Source of the DNA: Lepidonotus clava
Lineage: Eukaryota; Annelida; Polychaeta; Phyllodocida; Polynoidae
DNA: 64,000 nt
NCBI GenBank assembly: GCA_936440205.1
Contig: OW387146.1
Location: forward strand, 25,172,458 to 25,236,457
Direction of reading: 5' to 3'
The notes under the pieces are model-generated. The model made no database searches, was not told the DNA's origin, and saw only the letters and a program-made list of their open reading frames with translations. Shown here one piece after another: positions 1 through 12,000 of this stretch. Positions within the stretch are counted from its first letter, which is position 1; each line of letters opens with the position of its first letter. The translations under genes were made by a program, and so were the position numbers.

Positions 1-230
1 GTCCATTCGGGAGGGGAAAGCTGGCATCCTATTGGTCAGAAAAGGAGCCCTCTGATTGGCTTGCACAGACCATATGGAAGTCGGCCGCCAGCCTGGGGTG
101 TTTTGGCCGCTGGGTGGGGCTGCCGGGCGGTCCAAGAACAGCCCAACTCAGCCGTGGTGGGACATCCCGACCCAGTCGGGCTCGCCACACTAGCAGTCAG
201 CCCAGCTATATTATGATGCAAATGTGATTA
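1..230. other. GC-rich stretch with two ATTGG (inverted CCAAT) boxes
   Basis: This short stretch is clearly more GC-rich than its neighbours and carries two ATTGG pentamers, at about 31-36 and 54-59, which read as CCAAT on the minus strand. That could mark the promoter of a minus-strand gene lying off the left edge, but no splice signal or coding exon supports it. Positions 231-700 hold nothing I recognise. Confidence 0.2.
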
Positions 231-729
231 TACTTCTATGACTAGATACATGATTATAATGAGGTCTCCTGTATGATACGTGATAGTATTGTTAACCATG
301 TACAGTTTGAGAGAATAATACAATGTTATCAATGGGGTATTTTTAGGTTTTTAAATAATTGACATATATTGAAACTTTTTAGGTTTTTAGTCTTTTAGGA
401 TCCATTAACTAAGCAAGGAGGGAATAATTTATAATGACCAGAAATAGACAAACAAGCTGAAACCATTTAGTAATGCAATCAGAAAGAATGATTAAAAATC
501 ATGTTAGGTGCATGGAAGATATCTAACATAACAATTTTAGATATTGGCTAAAAGCAACCCCTAATTCAACCAGAATCATAGCTGCATTGTTCTCTGGGGA
601 GTAAAAAAGAAAGGTAAGGGTAACAGACGTGGCTGGAGTGGCGATCATGACTACAATCACCAGGTAAGATTTGATCTTCCATTTCTTACCCCCTTTAGCC
701 CCTTCGGTTGGGTTCCAAACCGCGGCCTT

Positions 730-2549
730 GATCGATTGGCTGGATCTGGGTCCAGGGGGCTGTGGGCTAGATCAAGGGGCTGGATCTGGGTCCAGGGGGC
801 TGTGGGCTAGATCAAGGGGGTGGATCCTGGCCCAGGGGTCTGTGGGTTAGATCAAGGAGGTAGGACCTTGTCCAGGGGGCTGTGGGTTAGATCAAGGAGG
901 TGGATCCCGGCCCAGGGGGCTGTGGGCTAGATCAAGGGGCTGGATCTGGGTCCAGGGGGCTGTGGGCTAGATCAAGGGGCTGGATCTGGGTCCAGGGGGC
1001 TGTGGGCTAGATCAAGGGGCTGGATCTGGGTCCAGGGGGCTGTGGGTTAGATCAAGGGGCTGGATCTGGGTCCAGGGGGCTGTGGGCTAGATCAAGGGGG
1101 TGGATCCCAGCCCAGGGGGCTGTGGGTTAGATCAAGGGGCTGGATCCCGGCCCAGGAGTCTGTGGGCTAGATACTGGCCCAGGGGGCTGTGGGTTAGATC
1201 AAGGGGCTGGATCCCGGCCCAGGAGTCTGTGGGCTAGATACTGGCCCAGGGGGCTGTGGGTTAGATCAAGGGGCTGGATCTGGGTCCAGGGGTTGTGGGC
1301 TAGATCAAGGGGCTGGATCTGGGTCCAGGGGGCTGTGGGCTAGATCAAGGGGCTGGATCTGGGTCCAGGGGGCTGTGGGTTAGATCAAGGGGCTGGATCT
1401 GGGCCCAGGGGGCTGTGGGCTAGATCAAGGGGGTGGATCCCGGCCCAGGGGGCTGTGGGTTAGATCAAGGGCGTGGATCTAGGTTCAGGGGGCTGTGGGT
1501 TAGATCAAGGGTGTGGATCCAGGTCCAGGGGGCTGTGGGTTAGATCAAGGAGGTAGGACCTTGTCCAGGGGGCTGTGGGTTAGATCAAGGGGGTGGATCC
1601 TGGCCCAGGGGGCTGTGGGTTAGATCAAGGGTGTGGATCTAGGTTCAGGGGGCTGTGGGTTAGATCAAGGGTGTGGATCCAGGTTCAGGGGGCTGTGGGT
1701 TAGATCAAGGAGGTAGGACCTTGTCCAGGGGGCTGTGGGTTAGATCAAGGGGGTGGATCCTGGCCTAGGGGGCTGTGGGTTAAATCAAGGAGGTAGGACC
1801 TTGTCCAGGGGGCTGTGGGTTAGATCAAGGGGGTAGAACCTTGTCCAGGGGGGCTGTGGGTTAGATCAAGGGGGTGGATCCCGGCCCAGGGGGCTGTGGG
1901 CTAGATCCCAGCCCAGGAGGCTCAGCTGTGGGTTAGATCAAGGGGGTGGATCCTGGCCCAGGGGGCTGTGGGTTAGATCAAGGGTGTGGATCTAGGTTCA
2001 GGGGGCTGTGGGTTAGATCAAGGGTGTGGATCCAGGTCCAGGGGGCTGTGGGTTAGATCAAGGAGGTAGGACCTTGTCCAGGGGGCTGTGGGTTAGATCA
2101 AGGGGGTAGAACCTTGTCCAGGGGGGCTGTGGGTTAGATCAAGGGGGTGGATCCCGGCCCAGGGGGCTGTGGGCTAGATCCCAGCCCAGGAGGCTCAGCT
2201 GTGGGTTAGATCAAGGGGGTGGATCCTGGCCCAGGGGGCTGTGGGTTAGATCAAGGGTGTGGATCTAGGTTCAGGGGGCTGTGGGTTAGATCAAGGGTGT
2301 GGATCCAGGTCCAGGGGGCTGTGGGTTAGATCAAGGAGGTAGGACCTTGTCCAGGGGGCTGTGGGTTAGATCAAGGGGGTGGATCCTGGCCTAGGGGGCT
2401 GTGGGTTAAATCAAGGAGGTAGGACCTTGTCCAGGGGGCTGTGGGTTAGATCAAGGGGGTAGAACCTTGTCCAGGGGGGCTGTGGGTTAGATCAAGGGCG
2501 GTAGGACCTGGTCCAGGGGGCTGAGGGCTAGACTAAGGGGCTGGAAGTG
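730..2549. repeat. G-rich 40-bp minisatellite, about 45 units
   Basis: The unit is 40 bp; its core pieces are GGATCTGGGTCCAGGGGG and CTGTGGGCTAGATCAAGG. Variants at the GGATC(T/C) segment (GGATCTGGGT, GGATCCCGGC, GGATCTAGGT and AGGACCTTGT types) are arranged in order, and blocks of several variants recur together. For example, the block starting near 1834 restarts near 2107, 273 bp later, so there is a higher-order repeat. The plus strand has runs of four to six G in every unit and almost no C runs of that length, so quadruplex formation is plausible. No reading frame is conserved and there are no spacers of the CRISPR kind. Confidence 0.95.
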
Positions 2550-3439
2550 GAATACATAAACACAAGTTGCAAAAATCTGTTTACCCCGAGTTGTCCAATA
2601 CATAAAATATTTCTTTTTCTTTTTCTGGTACTTGTAACCCATAATTAGTCAGATTTTTTCAAGATGATCTTTTATACACATTTTGCTCTTACTGCTAAAT
2701 TGTCAGCATTTAAAAAAAACGTATGGAAGCGAATAAGTGGAAATCGTCATTTTTTGAGTAAATTTATAACTAATTTGAAAAGAGTAGGAAATCATACAAA
2801 TGTAAAATTAATAGCATTTCTGCAATGGTCTTCATTCCAAGACCAATATAATTCATTGTTGAAAAAGGTCAGTATGAAATCTCAAAGCAGTTTTTTGATT
2901 TACTTGTATTTTATTTGTACAATTAGTCAAGAGTATCATTCACACATTGATGACATCACAACCTCCTCTTTAATATGAAATAAATAAACATCGTATTACG
3001 CTAGGTGCACTCATAAATGGTTGTATGTATTTTATATGTAGGAAAGGTCTATTCAAGAGTGATGTAGGATTCCTGACAAATCCTTTCTCACGCAATTGAT
3101 AGTTAGGTTTTACTAAATTGAATGAAGTTAGACAGCACAATAAATATAACACATGATTCACCCACATAATATAAATCATTATCTGAATTATTTTCCAGTA
3201 AAAATAATAAGTATCCTACATTCACTGTTGTTTAACAAATTATCATTCTCCCACATTTCCTGATTGCAATTTGCCACATTGAAACGCTTCACCTTTTAAG
3301 CTTTGCCTTCGACAATACAATGGGTACTTTTCAAAAGCTCACTAAAAGAGTACCTGTATTTGTGCAAGAAACCAGAGTATTGCTTCAAGAAAAATAATCT
3401 AAAATTTTCATCAGATTAAATTTAAAATATAACAATTGA
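2550..3439. other. No recognisable gene
   Basis: AT-rich sequence between the minisatellite and a MITE. A 104-codon plus-strand reading frame starts at 2664, but it has no recognisable motif and its composition looks like non-coding sequence. I see no repeat or RNA gene. Confidence 0.5.
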
Positions 3440-3628
3440 CAGTGTTCGAGACTAAATTTTTTGACGGCTGAAAAGCTTCATAAATGACGGCCAAAAATAG
3501 CACAAATGACGGCCGAAAAATTCGTCGGCCATCCGGGCAGATCAAGTAATATTTTTCTCAGTTATTGTCGGCCCTGATCAAAAATCGTCGGCCAATGGCC
3601 GACGGGCAGGCGTTAGTCTCGAACACTG
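3440..3628. mobile_element. 189-bp MITE with perfect 16-bp terminal inverted repeats and 5-bp TSD
   Basis: The left end reads CAGTGTTCGAGACTAA and the right end is its exact reverse complement. The element is flanked on both sides by ATTGA (3435-3439 and 3629-3633), a 5-bp target-site duplication. Inside are several copies of GACGGCC/GTCGGCC in both orientations. There is no coding capacity. CAG...CTG ends with a 5-bp duplication suggest a hAT5-like or related cut-and-paste family, but the superfamily is an inference. Confidence 0.85.
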
Positions 3629-3633
3629 ATTGA

Positions 3634-6050
3634 TGTTATGTATGCCTCTCTGACAACCTTACAACGTTGAAAATATGCTAATTATACATCTAAATAAAAC
3701 GGTTTATGACTTACTCAGAAATTGACTATGCTGTGTAGAATCCACCAACCATCAATATTTCATGATGACAATTATGGAATGCTGCAAAAACAATTCCCTA
3801 TGGTTGTCATTTGAGGCTTGACAGAGGAAAAAAAATCCCATGTACACCCACAACTTTGAGGTCTACTTTCCAGTAACTGAACATTTGATTAATTAAAAAG
3901 AAATTATCTGGACGTTTAGTTTGTGTCGCGGCTGGTTTTAAGGAACCATGTTCAACTTAATATTTGATTTTTTTTTTTGCAATTTGCAATGTACCAAGTA
4001 CTTGAACGTAGCACATGTTATGAACGTTTTACATCGTTTCATACGAATTTTACAATGACATGAGAAAATGTTATCAATTATTACCAAATCTTTCGCCAAA
4101 TCCGTCACTTTGTCGGTCTGTCTATGTAATACACGCTAATAGAATATAACTCCTGTACGACCTTTTCATTCCACATATTCTGTGTTTTTTATGTGACATG
4201 ATTAGAAATGCTATTTCCTACTCGTATGACAAATGAGACGCTTTTGCAGGAATGGTAGTTTAGTTATCATATTGTATTACCTATCAGAAGAATACAGATT
4301 TCAGACTTGGGCTTTCCTTCACTGGATAGAAATATAGTGCTCAATCATGTCTGTAAGTCACACAGACCCCCAAATGCCTGGTTTCGCCGTTGAGCATTTT
4401 TGAGAGAATATTCTGCACACAAAATGCCCTACAGGCAAAACTAAATGCAATTTAACGTCTACAAATGCTTCTACGTCATTAGAGAACGAGAAAAAGAGGT
4501 AGGAGTTATTTTGGTACCGTCAGTCAGTCCTTCTATTTTTCTTACCCAAATTTTACCCAAAATATGTGGAAAATAACAAAAACGATGAGCGGGGAGTACA
4601 GCCCAACTTTAGTCACTACCCTTAATACGCACCACTCAACATGTCGTGTGGATAATAAATCGGATCAATGCACAGGATTCAAGGTAACACACATATATAC
4701 CCATTGTGGTCCTACCGTTATTGAAGATGAGGAGTGAAAATGACGTTATTTATCACTAAATGTGTTGGTCAATGGAATGTTAGACTGGTAGTTGCACTCT
4801 TGAATGTTTTGGATGACCTATATAGGGACACTACACACTGTGTGCTTTCTACTTTGTGTAAGAGTGAAATCAAACTTGTCGTTTGACACCCAACTTGTCG
4901 CAGCAAAATCTTTCCGATTAATTTTCCAAATTAACATTTTCCCCAAGATTTCCTAAATGTGAGTAAACAGAAAAAGGAAGCGGAGGTGAACTGAGCACAA
5001 TTGCATTATTAACTAGTGAATATTCTTTGTGTTTCACAAAACGCATTTTGTAAGCAATTACTTTTTCTTAGAGAAAGAACCATGGGACAACCATATAATA
5101 AACGTGAATGAAACTCACATCTAGCCAGTAATTTTAACTCTAAGTGCACTTTTTACTGTAAAAAGTACTGATTTCCCCTTGACTAGACCTAAACATTTCC
5201 TTGTGTCAGTAAAATTCTTTAATAATTAAAGAAACAAAATTATTTTTGTTGGGTGTTCATACTAAACTAACCCTCGGACAACAGATATAAAATATATGCG
5301 ATATAAACCCACTTTTAAGTTTAGTTTTGCCCTTCTAGTCAAACATGATGTAACATTTTACTGTTTTAATCGGAGCGAGTCGCATTACCGGAGAATCAAT
5401 GGAGCGATGAGGGATGAGATCATGCAGGAACCACACGTCACGACTCGGTGATCTTTCGTCACGGATGAATTTACATGAGACGGATGAGAATGAGGTTTAA
5501 ACAACTGGCAACTGGTCTCAATTCTCTGCAGGACAATGGACAATTTCCTCTTGGACCTCAGCAAAACAGTTAAGATTACCTAACTCTTCACTTATACCTT
5601 TCATACAAACAGGGTTTTATCTAACACCTTTCACTTCTGGACCACTTTGTTTAGTACTGGCTGAATGAAAAATATCACTACATCAAAATATCAACCTTAT
5701 TACTCTATAACAAACTATTATTTGCAAGCCATTAACTTGGTTTGGAAAAAAATAAAATTATCACCTCAAAATCCTAAGATTTCCTAATGCCTTGGAGATC
5801 ACTGCAAGTTTTTATAACATTTAAAGTCACAATTCCACTAAGATTTTCATGGAGTCACTTTCCTTATGTTATTATTTTCAGATGCTGGCCTGTACTTTCA
5901 ATGGTCCAATAGTTTACAGGAGGAGATAAAACCCTGTGTCTAGATTCCACTTCACACATTCGTTCATTAACTGTAAATTAAGCTATTCTTTTCCTGTCCA
6001 TATGTCTCACAGATCAAAATGAATAAAGTCAAGGCTAATCTAATTAAATG
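3634..6050. other. 3' flank and probable 3' UTR of HYOU1; no other gene
   Basis: This is AT-rich sequence downstream of the HYOU1 stop codon. I found no AATAAA on the minus strand close to the stop; a minus-strand ATTAAA (plus-strand TTTAAT near 5365) is one candidate poly(A) signal, so the 3' UTR end is undetermined. No coding exon, repeat or RNA gene was recognised in the rest. Confidence 0.4.
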
Positions 6051-9000
6051 TTATAACTCGTCCCCAGGGTCGTGACCGGTTTTCTCTTGACCTTTCGTCT
6101 CTTTTTCTGTTTTCTCCTTTTCTTGTTTAGTCTCTGGTTCTGAAAAGATGAAGATTTTGTTAACAAATATAAGAGAGTAAGCCTTACCTGAAAAATTCAG
6201 ATTTATACTAATTCGGTCTTCACTCTGAGGGGAAAATTTACTCGAAAATATTCTCATTCACATTAACCCCTTCAACCCTCTATTCCTGAGGATAATAAAT
6301 AAAAATGTGTACGGACTACAGAAGATAGGCTTTCTAAAGCTGCAAACCATTTGAAAATATTCCTTTTAGAAGCTTAGATATGGTCGTTTGAACTTCCCTA
6401 CTTCTTGTACAATAGAAACCCTCCAGTTTTGATAGTCATCTTTGTTTCCATGTTATGGTAACTTTAACTTGACCTTGTATATTTAGAATAAAAAGCATTT
6501 CTTATTCAGAAAAATGTTTAAAATACAATAACTTTTGATTGACTTGGTCTTTTATCAAACTGTTTGAAATATAAGATAAAAAAAGACATTTCCTACATTA
6601 CTAATGAAAATTGTTCCATTGACTGAATATTCTTTTTTCTGTAACCATGGCAACCTAACAACCTTATTATATGAAGGATCTCTGTGAAAAAAAACAATCC
6701 ATTGCAAATTTCCCATAATGCATCATTCGCAAAAGATTTAATATTTCTATGAAAATCATTGAATTCTCAGGAAATTTCTATCTAAGTCAAACTTTTCCAT
6801 AAAATTACATGTAGAAATGTTTTTTTACCAATAATTCCTTAATTAATGCTTTCAAGAGGCTGATTTCCTGGAAAAGGCAGATTTGCCCCATATTGACCAT
6901 AACAGCCTTTACTCGAACACATGTTCCAAAAAATTCGAACATCATAGAATAATGATACAAAACGTGCAAGGTTCCTTGGAACTTTGGCAACATTTTGATA
7001 TTTATTTCATGACTGTAGTTGAAATACCCATTTTATAATCAGACTAAAACCCTAAAATAGGTGCCATTTTATGGGTGACACTCATGTGGTGGCCAAATAT
7101 GGCCTTATGGGGTGGAAGGGGTTAAATGATTTCATTCTAAAGTCAGTATGCCACGCGTGATATTTGACTAACTGGAAATGGCAACTTTCCCTTCCAGAAG
7201 TCCCAGCCTTTATTCAGTCATTCAAAAAAATGTATTTCTTAATCAAAAACGAAAAAAAAGAAATCTTCGTCGGAATTCCCAGTCGGGCTGTCCACTGGAA
7301 ACAATTTTTTTTAAAGGTGGCCTTTAATCTTTCTCAATTATACAGTTATATCTATGAGTAATTTACCTTCTGTATTTCCCTCCTCTAATTGTAAAGTCTC
7401 CTGCTCCTCCTCTTTCTCTGCTTCTTTTTCTTTCGGTTTAGTATCTTTTGTGTCTTCATCCGCTCCGGTTTCGGGAATTTTGAATTCTTTTTCTTTTACC
7501 TCCTCCTTCGATTCTTCTTTCGACTCTTCCTTCTCGCCATTATTTTTTTCTGAAAGATAAACAAGACATTTTTCATAATTAATAGATCCTTGAGTCTGAT
7601 TTTATTTTAAGAGAATCAAGATGGTTTATGATAAGAACTGCAGATCTGAATAACCCATGAATACTTAAGGAGAATGATAAACTCATGGTTCTATTCAAAA
7701 CTCAATTAAACCCACAATCAGAGGATTACTACACTTGACCAGTTCATATGACTTTATCAATGAGAAAATAATTACAAAAACGTCAATGATTTTCTAAATG
7801 TTCTGTAGGCATTCATATTGAAATCTTCTAGAAATTTCGAATAGCTATTGGTAAACAATCATCTTGCAACAAGGAATTTGTTCAGAATAATTAAGACCCT
7901 GACTTCTTACCCGACGTTTATTCTTGTAATATACAAACTCTAATCTGATAATTTACAAAGTACATACCTATTTTTTCCTCGGTTTTGGTCTCGTTGTTTT
8001 TCTTCTCCTTCTTCTTCTCCTTGGGGCGGAAGACCTTAGCCTTGTTGATGAGATACTTCACCTCACGATCCAGGTCGTTAATTTTACGAGCAATGTCCTC
8101 CACCAACATCTTGGGTTTCTCTGTCAGTGGTGTCTTCGTTTGATCTGCTGACATCGTCTTGTTCCATTTCTAGAAAAGTAACAGGTATTATCAAAGAAAA
8201 GAAAAGCCTAAGTCTCTAAAGAAATAAAGGACAAATGCAAAAGGAAAAGAATGAAAGAAAAAGCAAGAAACAAAATCAAGAATCTACTACCAAAATTTCT
8301 TTTTTAATTGTTAATTCATTAAAATCATTTCTTACAGGTGACATCCCCTGTAGCCCTGGTTAATATATATTTTTTTTAGTAAGTATACAGATACTTCATA
8401 GAGAGAGAGAGTAGAAGAACAAAGATATATTCCCCCAATGACTTCCGATTTTTCCCAATGCAAGTTTTTCAGTTATTTTTTATCATTTTACAAATGCATA
8501 TACCAACACACTAATGATGTGCAGCAAGGTTCAAGAAATAAGTCAAGATGAAATATTTCGATTATCTTTAGAAATAGCTGGAACATTGAAATAAACGTTG
8601 ATTAAACAAAACCCCTTCTATTATATTCAGGTGTGATCTCTAATTTGATATCAGCAAGTCCAAATTGTGGGACTAAAAAGTGGCCCCTACATCTAAGTAG
8701 TTGTGTTCAGAATGTTGGTCGGAAAACTGGAACAGAATAATTTTTTTCTTTGGCCTTAAAGTTAATAAAGCACACATGCTCTACACTTACTAATTTTTCG
8801 CATTCACCTACCTTGGTATCGTTGATAAGTTTGGAGAGTGTGTCGTACTCGACTTGGGTGAAGGCGAGGTCTTCGCCAGTGAAGTTCTTCATGGTGACCA
8901 AGAAGTGTTTGGAGTAGTTAAAGACGGTGCGAAGGGCTTCCAGTGCACGCGGGCGCTCCTCGTGTTCCTTTACTCGCCCGTACAGTGGACCCATCAACTT

Positions 9001-12000
9001 CTTCAGCTCGGCCAGCTTGTCTTCATATGACTGGGTTGAGGAGATGAGGATTGTTAGTATTTTATTTTATTTTAAAACCAATATTATTTATCCTGGGGTA
9101 AGCTTGATTGCTCCAGTCTTCTCCAAAAACTTAATCGAATATAATCGTATCGTAGTTGACTGGTTGTTCACTGATAATATCGAAAATTAAACATTTTCTA
9201 AAACTATCAAAATACAGGGAAGTGGTTCAGGCCGCACATTGCGTATTTGAGCATATGCACGAAAATTCAAGTATTATTTTTTTCAGGTGGAATTTGCGAT
9301 TTTCTCCTCAATAATTCCCCTCGATAATGTGCGGTTTTCTCATTGAAATTATTCTGGCGTTATCCTTGCAATACTAGACAATTACATGTAGAATTCTTCC
9401 CATAACGGATAAAGCCATATTCCACTATGCGGTGGGGAACCACTAGCGGTGATTGTTTTTGCCACCGCAAGTGATTTGCGTTTCAGAAACGAACATGTTC
9501 GTTTCTGCAACCGCAAGCATTCAATAGAAAACCTATATAAATCACCCGGGTGGTACTTGTGGTGACCCAACGCAAGTACCAACGCATTTACCAACGCAAT
9601 TAAGTCCCTATATTCCACCATGCAGTGCTTGTTTTTACTTGCGGTGGGTGTGAACACTGTGACTCAATTGCCCACCGCAAGCAAAACGCCAAAAGGGGGA
9701 ATATGGCCTTACCATAACAAACCATAATAATACATCTTAAGACCTCAACATAAAACCTGCATGAAAACCCTGAATAGCACCACCAGTTATCACATTCAGG
9801 GATGTAAGTTAGGGTAAGTGATGAAGTCTTCAAGCAGAAAATCAGAAATTACCTTAAAATGCTACGAAAGGGATACATATATGAAATAAATTTTGAAAAT
9901 TTCCACAATAGGTGATGATGTCAAAAAATATGAAATCAAACAAAAATCTAAAAACTTGCATCCCTGCACACTGGAAAACTCTAATAAAACACTGACCTTC
10001 TTATCAGTGTTATCGTCCTGCTCGTAGAGCCAGTCGGACGTGGCGCTGAGCTGCTCCCTCATGTTGGTGCGCTCCTCCTCGGTGGACGCGGCCTCGTACT
10101 GCCCCTGGTACAGCCGGTCCTGGGCCTCGATGATGAACGACTCCAGGTCGTTCTTCGCTGCCTCCAGCTGCCGCTTTTCCTGGTCACGCTTACGCAGGTC
10201 GCTGATTCTGGGTAAAGCAAGGATAAGCAGGGTTAGACTTATCAGGCCTCACCAATTCCAGCGTCCTGGGTGTCCTGTCCACCCCCCTAAAGGCAAAGGA
10301 CACCCAGACAGGAACCTCTCAGTGTCCTATGGACACCCTAGAAATCATACCCTGATATCAAGGCTGAGCCTATCGGACCCCCTAAGTTTATGTGCAGATC
10401 AAGGCTGAGCCTATCGGACCCTATGTGCAGGACCCTGTGTGTCATAGGCTGGGTGTCCTGTGGACACCCAGTCATTTTAAAATTCTGTGAGCCCTGCTTG
10501 TGTGAATTTTGAAAGGTTGTGTTTTTTATGCACACTTCTCAAGCATGCCAGTCATTGAAAGTAGTTTATGTGGAAATGTAGGAAATGATTTTAATGGATA
10601 TACCTCATTGAGTACAATAGCCTTTAGCCCCATAATTACTAGGCGATTTTGACCAAGTAAATCAGCCAATTCTACCAGAATAATCAGCTGATTTTAGAAC
10701 TGATTCTTATCAAACATATTCATTTCAAGATTGCATATTGATTATCAGGCTGAATCGGCACAAAAGTAAGCAGATTCTTTTGAAGTAATTTGCCGATTTG
10801 TGGGCCGTTTCAGCTTAGTGGGTATAATGTTGCTTTACCCTAAGGTTCAATACTCTATACTAAAACGTTTTGAAAAATGGTGAAAAAACCATCCAATCAT
10901 TCAAAATCTATATATCGGAGATGCTATCAGTGAAAAACGTTAAGCCCTTCACCCTTATAAACAAGTTGTTTTCCTAATGTTTGGGCTGGTCATTAAAACT
11001 TTATATACATTCCTACTTTTTCTTGGAGATCTTGATGTCGTCTTCTGAGGGGTCGGCCAGGTCGAGGGCGGCCGTCTCCACGGTCACATCCTCCCGGATG
11101 ACAGTCGGTTTAGCGGGCTTCTTCTCCTCCACCTTCTCTTCAGACTTCTCTTCTCCTTTTCCATTCTTCAAAAACAATAACAAGAAAATGATTACAAATC
11201 AAAAATATTTTTGTTAAAATAGAGTAGCTGAGGTAAAAAGAAAAGGAAAAAATGGTGTTCTGGTGAGCTGACCTATCCTAAATTTTTGGCCCTACTCTTA
11301 CTCTTTTTTTTATAGTTATAAAAATGGCACCAAAAAATGATTAATAGTCACTATACATTATTAAAACAGGAAGTCGAATGTATTTGTTCAGGAAATGCGT
11401 TTTAGATGCCATAAATTGTTGTAGATGGTGTATGGTGTAAATTCTTTATTTTGGACAATGTCTGAAGCTATGTATGTATGGTAGATCTATATGGCTACCC
11501 TTATTCTAAATTCCTGGCAACTTTTTCAAACAAGCATATAGCTCCCCAAGCCAAGGGGCGATCCAGCTCTTAGTATCAGCCTCACCATTTAATATACCAA
11601 TTTGACTCATTTAAGTGTGTGTGTGGGGGCAAAATTTAGTTTTGCAAAGAAAAGAACTTATGAAAAAGTAGAACCAACCCAAAAATTTCACATGTCAAAA
11701 CCATGCAAAGTAGTTAGATAAGTAAACAGTATTGGTTGATTTGGTTGTCTCAACTAAGTTATTTTCAGTATACATGTTTACCAAATGACCATTCACTAGG
11801 GTAATTGTTTGTATAAGATAAACAGTGTAAGCATCAGTAAAACACCCATGCCCCAAGGGCAACATGTGCCAGATCAATTGCCCCCAAGGGCATCATGTGC
11901 CAGATCAATTAACACACATGCCTTCCTAATTGTTGATAAACAGTCTGGGCCTTTGATCTACTGAAACCTGGAAATGCTAACATAAAAGCAGCAAGAATAT

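Noticed and set aside
730-2549. CRISPR array
   Set aside because: The units are contiguous with variants, there are no unique spacers, and the genome is animal.
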